From Friedmanniella sp. (GTDB lineage: Bacteria > Actinomycetota > Actinomycetes > Propionibacteriales > Propionibacteriaceae): 8,996 nt of DNA. Positions within the stretch are counted from its first letter, which is position 1. Every line of letters begins with the position of its first letter. Below are positions 5,770 through 8,996 of the stretch, piece by piece. The translations under genes and the position numbers were made by a program. The stretch is from positions 1 to 8,996 of the forward strand of contig JAOPXW010000033.1 in the NCBI GenBank assembly GCA_025964935.1, in the 5' to 3' direction. The notes below the pieces were generated by a model. The model saw nothing but the letters and a program-made list of their open reading frames with translations. It had not been told where the DNA came from and searched no databases.

Positions 5770-6629
5770 GCGGTCCAGGGCGGGGCCGGCTCCCTCGGAC
5801 CGCCTCGGCCCGGGACTTCCTGCTCCGGGGCCTTCTCGCCGGGGTGTTCGCGGGTCTCGCGGCCTTCGGGGTCGCGTACGTCGTGGGCGAGCCCCCGCTG
5901 CAGGCCGCCATCGCGTACGAAGCCGGCCCGGCCCACAGCCACGCGGGTGACGCCCCGACCGCCGGGGCCGACGAGCACGCCCACGACGAGTCGGGCGGCA
6001 CCGTCGTACCCCGGTCCCTGCAGTCCACCCTCGGCCTGGTCAGCGCGACCCTGCTGGCCGCGGTCACCCTCGGCGGGCTGCTCGGGGTGCTCGGTGCGCT
6101 CGCCGCCGGACGGTTCGGGTCCCTCGGGGTCCGGGCCACCACGCTGCTCGTGGCCGGGGTGGGCTTCGTCGCCCTCTACGTCGTGCCGTTCCTCGCCTAC
6201 CCGCCCAACCCGCCCGGGGTCGCCCAGGCCGACACCATCGGCACCCGGACCTCGCTCTACGTCGTCACGCTGGCCATCTCGGTCATCGCCGCCGTCACCG
6301 CGGTCGCCGTCGGTCGCCGGATGGCCGGCCGCTGGGGCACCTGGTACGCCCCGGTCGCCGCGACCCTCGGCTACGTCGTGGTCGCGGTCGTCGCGGTGGC
6401 TCTGCTGCCCGGCGGCGACCCGGTCCCCGACGGCTTCCCCGCCGACGTGCTGTACGCCTTCCGCGCAGCCAGCTTCCTCACCCAGCTCACGCTCTGGGGC
6501 GTCCTCGGCCTGGTCCTGGCCGAGCTGCTGCACCGGCTGACCACCCGCACCACCCGGCTGGCCGCGGCCCGCGCCCGCTACACCGGCCGGACCGACCGGG
6601 CGTCCGGTCACCCGACCGACCCGGCCTGA
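5724..6629 (+). CDS. cbtA: CbtA, membrane subunit of putative cobalt transporter (start uncertain)
   Basis: The frame encodes a multi-spanning membrane protein of the CbtA family. Numbered from GTG 5724 (301 residues), the conserved N-terminal helix is RDFLLRGLLAGVFAG (30-44) followed by VVGEPPLQAAIAYE (53-66). A His-rich loop comes next (H71, H73, H85, H87 in HSHAGD and EHAHDE), then FLAYPPNPPGV (156-166), a family motif. Hydrophobic segments by eye are about 33-54, 100-128, 137-159, 178-197, 208-229 and 249-270. The start is unclear. No ATG, GTG or TTG lies between the cbtB stop and the conserved core. GTG 5724 is the nearest canonical codon that keeps the core, but it overlaps cbtB by 46 bp. 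CTG 5766 would give a CTGA 4-bp overlap (287 residues) and no canonical start. GTG 5844 would cut into helix 1. It ends two bases before cobS. Confidence 0.9.
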   Translation: MDPRRAPPARVPLPLSGPGRGRLPRTASARDFLLRGLLAGVFAGLAAFGVAYVVGEPPLQAAIAYEAGPAHSHAGDAPTAGADEHAHDESGGTVVPRSLQSTLGLVSATLLAAVTLGGLLGVLGALAAGRFGSLGVRATTLLVAGVGFVALYVVPFLAYPPNPPGVAQADTIGTRTSLYVVTLAISVIAAVTAVAVGRRMAGRWGTWYAPVAATLGYVVVAVVAVALLPGGDPVPDGFPADVLYAFRAASFLTQLTLWGVLGLVLAELLHRLTTRTTRLAAARARYTGRTDRASGHPTDPA

Positions 6630-6631
6630 GC

Positions 6632-7393
6632 GTGGCCCACGACGCGTTCCGGCTGGCCCTCGGGACTCTGACCGTCCTCCCCGCGGGACCGGTGGGCGAC
6701 CTGGACCGGCGCACGGCGGGTCGAGCCATGCTGCTCGCCCCGCTGGCCGTGCTGCCGCTCGGCGTCGCCGCCGCGCTGGTCGGGGGACTCGGCGCGCTCC
6801 TGCAGCTGCCGTCGCTGGGGGTCGGGCTCCTGGTCGTCGCCTCGCTCGCCCTGCTGACCCGGGCCCTGCACCTGGACGGCCTGGCCGACACCGTCGACGG
6901 GCTGGGGTCGGGCTGGGACCCCGAGCGCGCCCTGGCCGTGATGAAGCGGGGCGACGTGGGGCCGATGGGCGTGGTCGCCCTGGTCCTGGTCCTGCTGCTG
7001 CAGGCGTCGGCCTTCGGGGCCCTGGTGCAGGGCCCCGCCACGGCCGCCCTCGCCGGTCTGGTGGTCTGCCTGTCCCGGTCGGCGGTGGCCGGGGTCTGCG
7101 TCACCGGTCTCCGCGCCGCGCGGCCGACGGGACTCGGGGCCACGGTGGCGGGCACCGTGTCCCGCCCCGGCGCGGTCACGTCCGCGGTCGGGGCGGCCGT
7201 CCTGCTGACCGCGGTCGCCGCCTCGACCGGACCGGGTCCGGTCCGCGGGCTGGTCGCGGCCGCCCTCGCGGTCGTCGTGGTCGTGGTCCTGGTCCGGCAC
7301 GCCGCCCGCCGCTTCGGCGGCGTCACCGGGGACGTGATGGGGGCCGCGGTCGAGCTGGCCCTGACCGCGCTGCTGCTGGGGCTGGTCGCGTGA
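6632..7393 (+). CDS. cobS: Adenosylcobinamide-GDP ribazoletransferase (cobalamin synthase)
   Basis: The 253-residue integral membrane enzyme joins adenosylcobinamide-GDP to alpha-ribazole (or its phosphate), the final assembly step of the nucleotide loop. Family motifs are LHLDGLADTVDGLG (79-92), with the acidic DGLAD..D metal site, MKRGDVGPMG (104-113) and FGGVTGDVMGA (228-238). Several hydrophobic segments surround them (about 30-55, 60-76, 114-133, 137-160, 183-198 and 206-221). Its length is normal. The GTG start is three bases after the cbtA stop; I see no clear Shine-Dalgarno sequence, so coupling to cbtA is likely. Being downstream of cbtB-cbtA it should share their cobalamin riboswitch. 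It ends at a strong hairpin facing convergent cobU. Confidence 0.95.
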   Translation: MAHDAFRLALGTLTVLPAGPVGDLDRRTAGRAMLLAPLAVLPLGVAAALVGGLGALLQLPSLGVGLLVVASLALLTRALHLDGLADTVDGLGSGWDPERALAVMKRGDVGPMGVVALVLVLLLQASAFGALVQGPATAALAGLVVCLSRSAVAGVCVTGLRAARPTGLGATVAGTVSRPGAVTSAVGAAVLLTAVAASTGPGPVRGLVAAALAVVVVVVLVRHAARRFGGVTGDVMGAAVELALTALLLGLVA

Positions 7394-7415
7394 GCGGGAC
7401 GACACCGCGACCGCG

Positions 7416-7459
7416 CCTCTGGGCCGGTGGTCCCCGCCCGTCGGGACCCGGCTCAGAGG
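7416..7459. terminator. Bidirectional terminator hairpin between convergent cobS and cobU
   Basis: A 17-bp stem with one G-U pair and a 2-base bulge closes an 8-base loop. CCTCTG (7416-7421) pairs with CAGAGG (7454-7459), and GCCGG-GTCCC (7423-7434, bulge at 7428-7429) pairs with GGGACCCGGC (7443-7452). There is no T run on either side, as is usual in high-GC actinobacteria. The distal arm contains the cobU stop codon (7453-7455 on plus), so the hairpin serves both genes. Confidence 0.8.
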
Positions 7460-8061
7460 GTCAGCACGCGACCCGCGACCACGAGCAGCACGTCGTCGCT
7501 GGCCGCGGCGATCTGCTGGTTGACCCGACCGAGCAGGTCGGTGAAGACCCGGCCCGAGCGGTGCTCGGAGACCAGACCCCAGCCGACCTCGTTGGTGACC
7601 GCGACGGCCGGCCCCGTACGCGTACGCCAGGCCTGCACCAGGTCCTCGACCCGGGCCTCGATCTCTTCGCGCCACTGCCGCAGGGGGGCGTCCCAGGTGC
7701 CGAGCCCGTCCACGGTGGCGGTCAGCCAGGTGCCCAGGCAGTCCACGAGCACCGCCTCGGCCGGGTCACCGGCGCGCAGGGCCGCCGCCACGTCGGCGGT
7801 CTCCACGGTGCGCCAGGACCCGGGACGGCGGCTCCGGTGCTCGGCGACCCGGGCCGCCCACTCCGGGTCGGCGGCCGGGTCCGGCACCGGGCCGGGCGCC
7901 AGGTAGACCACCGACGGGGCCCCGGCCAGCAGGGCCTCGGCGTGCCGGGACTTGCCCGAGCGGACGCCGCCGGTCACCAGGACCCGGCGGGGGGTTCGCG
8001 GTGAGGGGGTTCGCGGTGAGGGAGCACCCGGTGGCCGGGTCGGCGGGGCGGTGGAGGTCAT
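7453..8061 (-). CDS. cobU: Adenosylcobinamide kinase / adenosylcobinamide-phosphate guanylyltransferase
   Basis: The 202-residue product phosphorylates adenosylcobinamide and transfers GMP to it, making adenosylcobinamide-GDP for CobS. CobU signatures are the P-loop GGVRSGKSR (31-39), EHRSRRPGSWRTVE (74-87, which includes the region of the guanylylated histidine), VDCLGTWL (106-113), TNEVGWGLV (156-164) and GRVNQQIA (178-185). The usual ATG triplet after the second strand (Ala-Thr-Gly) reads Ala-Pro-Gly here (55-57). The first 25 residues are a Pro/Thr/Ser-rich extension containing a duplicated SPRTP, which is unusual for the family. The gene is inverted between cobS and cobD. The ATG at 8061 has no Shine-Dalgarno sequence, but TACAGT lies eight bases upstream, so the mRNA may be leaderless. 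Confidence 0.95.
   Translation of the reverse strand: MTSTAPPTRPPGAPSPRTPSPRTPRRVLVTGGVRSGKSRHAEALLAGAPSVVYLAPGPVPDPAADPEWAARVAEHRSRRPGSWRTVETADVAAALRAGDPAEAVLVDCLGTWLTATVDGLGTWDAPLRQWREEIEARVEDLVQAWRTRTGPAVAVTNEVGWGLVSEHRSGRVFTDLLGRVNQQIAAASDDVLLVVAGRVLTL
7993..8022. repeat. 15-bp perfect tandem duplication at the 5' end of cobU
   Basis: GGTTCGCGGTGAGGG occurs twice back to back (7993-8007 and 8008-8022). On the minus strand it encodes the doubled SPRTP in the CobU N-terminal extension. On the plus strand it duplicates a GTGAGGG segment just upstream of cobD, creating in-frame GTG codons at 8001 and 8016. It probably arose by slippage. Confidence 0.92.
8018..8024 (+). promoter_or_regulatory. 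Candidate ribosome binding site for cobD
   Basis: GAGGGAG lies six bases before GTG 8031. It is the main reason for choosing that start over the in-frame GTGs at 8001 and 8016, and it lies inside the cobU coding region on the other strand. Confidence 0.5.
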
Positions 8062-8996
8062 CGCCCAGCACTGTAGCGACCCGGCTCGCCCCCGCGGCGG
8101 GTCTGATCCTGGGGTTCGTCATCGACCGGCTGGTCGGCGACCCCCGGCGGGGCCATCCGGTGGCCGGGTTCGGGCGGCTCGCGCTGGCCCTGGAAGCTCG
8201 GACGTACGCCGACCGCCGCTCCGCCGGGGTCCTGCACCTGGCCGTGCTGCTCACCACGAGTATCGGCGCCGCCACCGCCGTGGACCGGCTGACCCGGCGC
8301 CGCCCGATGGCCACCGCGGCGCTGACGGCCGCCGCGACCTGGGCCGTGCTCGGCGGGCGCTCCCTGAGCCGGGAGGTGGCGACCATCGCCGACCAGCTCG
8401 ACCGCGACGACCTGGCCGCGGCCCGGGTGCAGGTCCGCAACCTGGTCGGCCGCGAGACGTCGGGGCTGAGCGCCGACGAGGTGGCGCGGGCCGCTCTGGA
8501 GTCGCTGGCCGAGAACACCTCCGACGCCGTCGTCGCCCCGCTGCTCTGGGGGGCGGTGGCCGGGCTGCCCGGGCTGGTCGGCTACCGCGTCGCCAACACC
8601 CTGGACGCGATGGTGGGCCACCGCTCGCCCCGCTACCTCCGGTTCGGCTGGGCGGCCGCCCGCTTCGACGACGTCCTCAACTGGGGGCCGGCGAGGGTGG
8701 CCGGGGTCGTGGCCGCGCTGGCCGCCCCCCTCGTCGGCGGTCGGGCGACCGACGGCTGGCGGACCGTACGCCGCGACGCGACCCAGCACCCCAGCCCCAA
8801 CGCCGGGGTCGTGGAGGCGGCGTTCGCCGGGGCCCTGGGCGTCCGGCTCGGCGGCCGCAACGTCTACCACGGGCAGGTCGAGGACCGCGGGGTCCTCGGG
8901 GACGGTCGACCCGTCCGAGTCACCGACCTCGCCCGGGCGGACCTCCTCGCCCGGGTCACCGGGGTCGCTGTCCTGCTGGTGGCGGTCGGCGTCTCG
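8031..8996 (+). CDS. cobD: Adenosylcobinamide-phosphate synthase (CobD/CbiB), 3' truncated
   Basis: The frame is open to the window end (322 codons). The product is a membrane enzyme that joins aminopropanol (phosphate) to adenosylcobyric acid, so it is the expected user of the CobC-domain product. Signatures numbered from GTG 8031 are DRLVGDPRRGHPVAGFGR (32-49), ENTSDAVVAPLLWG (161-174), GYRVANTLDAMVGH with RFGWAAARFDDVLNWGPARV (212-218 is FDDVLNW), and QHPSPNAGVVEAAFAGALGVRLGG. Hydrophobic segments include about 19-31, 66-84, 93-109 and 167-186. Homology begins near LAPAAGLILG (residue 19). There is no ATG, GTG or TTG between 8034 and 8103, so GTG 8031 with its GAGGGAG site is the best start. 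It overlaps the divergent cobU 5' end by 31 bp; GTG 8016 and 8001 are alternatives. The missing C-terminus is outside the window. Confidence 0.92.
   Translation, partial: MAGSAGRWRSSPSTVATRLAPAAGLILGFVIDRLVGDPRRGHPVAGFGRLALALEARTYADRRSAGVLHLAVLLTTSIGAATAVDRLTRRRPMATAALTAAATWAVLGGRSLSREVATIADQLDRDDLAAARVQVRNLVGRETSGLSADEVARAALESLAENTSDAVVAPLLWGAVAGLPGLVGYRVANTLDAMVGHRSPRYLRFGWAAARFDDVLNWGPARVAGVVAALAAPLVGGRATDGWRTVRRDATQHPSPNAGVVEAAFAGALGVRLGGRNVYHGQVEDRGVLGDGRPVRVTDLARADLLARVTGVAVLLVAVGVS
8070..8075 (-). promoter_or_regulatory. Candidate -10 element for a leaderless cobU transcript
   Basis: Read on the minus strand, TACAGT fits TANNNT and ends eight bases before the cobU ATG, so transcription would start at or next to the A of the ATG. 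No clear -35 is visible at 17-18 bp. Leaderless mRNAs are common in actinobacteria. Confidence 0.4.

Noticed and set aside
7390..8004. 204-codon plus-strand frame downstream of cobS
   Set aside because: It is antisense to cobU, which has complete family motifs on the minus strand.

Overview
This 8996-base window is very GC-rich, with GTG starts, GTGA/TGATG stop-start overlaps and almost no A/T at third codon positions. That suggests a high-GC actinobacterium, but I cannot name the genus from sequence alone. The whole window is devoted to cobalamin (vitamin B12) biosynthesis and probable cobalt uptake. The order VWA chelatase subunit - cobO - cobB - cobA/cysG matches, as I recall it, Mycobacterium tuberculosis Rv2850c-Rv2847c, except that here a CobC aminotransferase-like domain is fused in frame to CobB.

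Layout. (1) 1-5097, plus strand: a tightly overlapping operon holding the 3' end of a magnesium/cobalt-chelatase-type VWA subunit, cobO (corrinoid adenosyltransferase), a bifunctional CobB-CobC protein (865 aa) and cobA (uroporphyrinogen-III methyltransferase with a short degenerate CysG-like Rossmann domain). Every junction is a 1-bp or 4-bp overlap. (2) 5098-5550: a 453-base gene-free stretch. It holds a C-rich 24-bp tandem repeat, a striking 62-bp near-perfect palindrome built from a 9-bp element that recurs five times with 20/11/20/11-bp start spacing, and a cobalamin riboswitch. (3) 5551-7393, plus strand: the riboswitch-controlled unit cbtB-cbtA-cobS. (4) 7416-7459: a long bidirectional terminator hairpin between convergent cobS and cobU. 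(5) 7453-8061, minus strand: cobU. (6) 8031-end, plus strand: cobD (cbiB-type), divergent from cobU, apparently with overlapping 5' ends, and running off the window.

How the genes work together: CobA commits uroporphyrinogen III to the corrin branch. The chelatase-type subunit is a likely part of metal insertion. CobB amidates cobyrinic acid and CobO adenosylates the cobalt. The CobC domain probably makes aminopropanol phosphate, which CobD joins to adenosylcobyric acid. CobU activates the product with GTP and CobS attaches the lower-ligand nucleoside. CbtA/CbtB probably bring in cobalt, and the riboswitch would shut down cobalt uptake and CobS when cobalamin is plentiful. The corrin-ring methylation and contraction genes are not in this window.

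The genes belong to known families. The least explained parts are the palindromic repeat array upstream of the riboswitch, the CobB-CobC fusion, and the missing canonical start at the expected place for cbtA.
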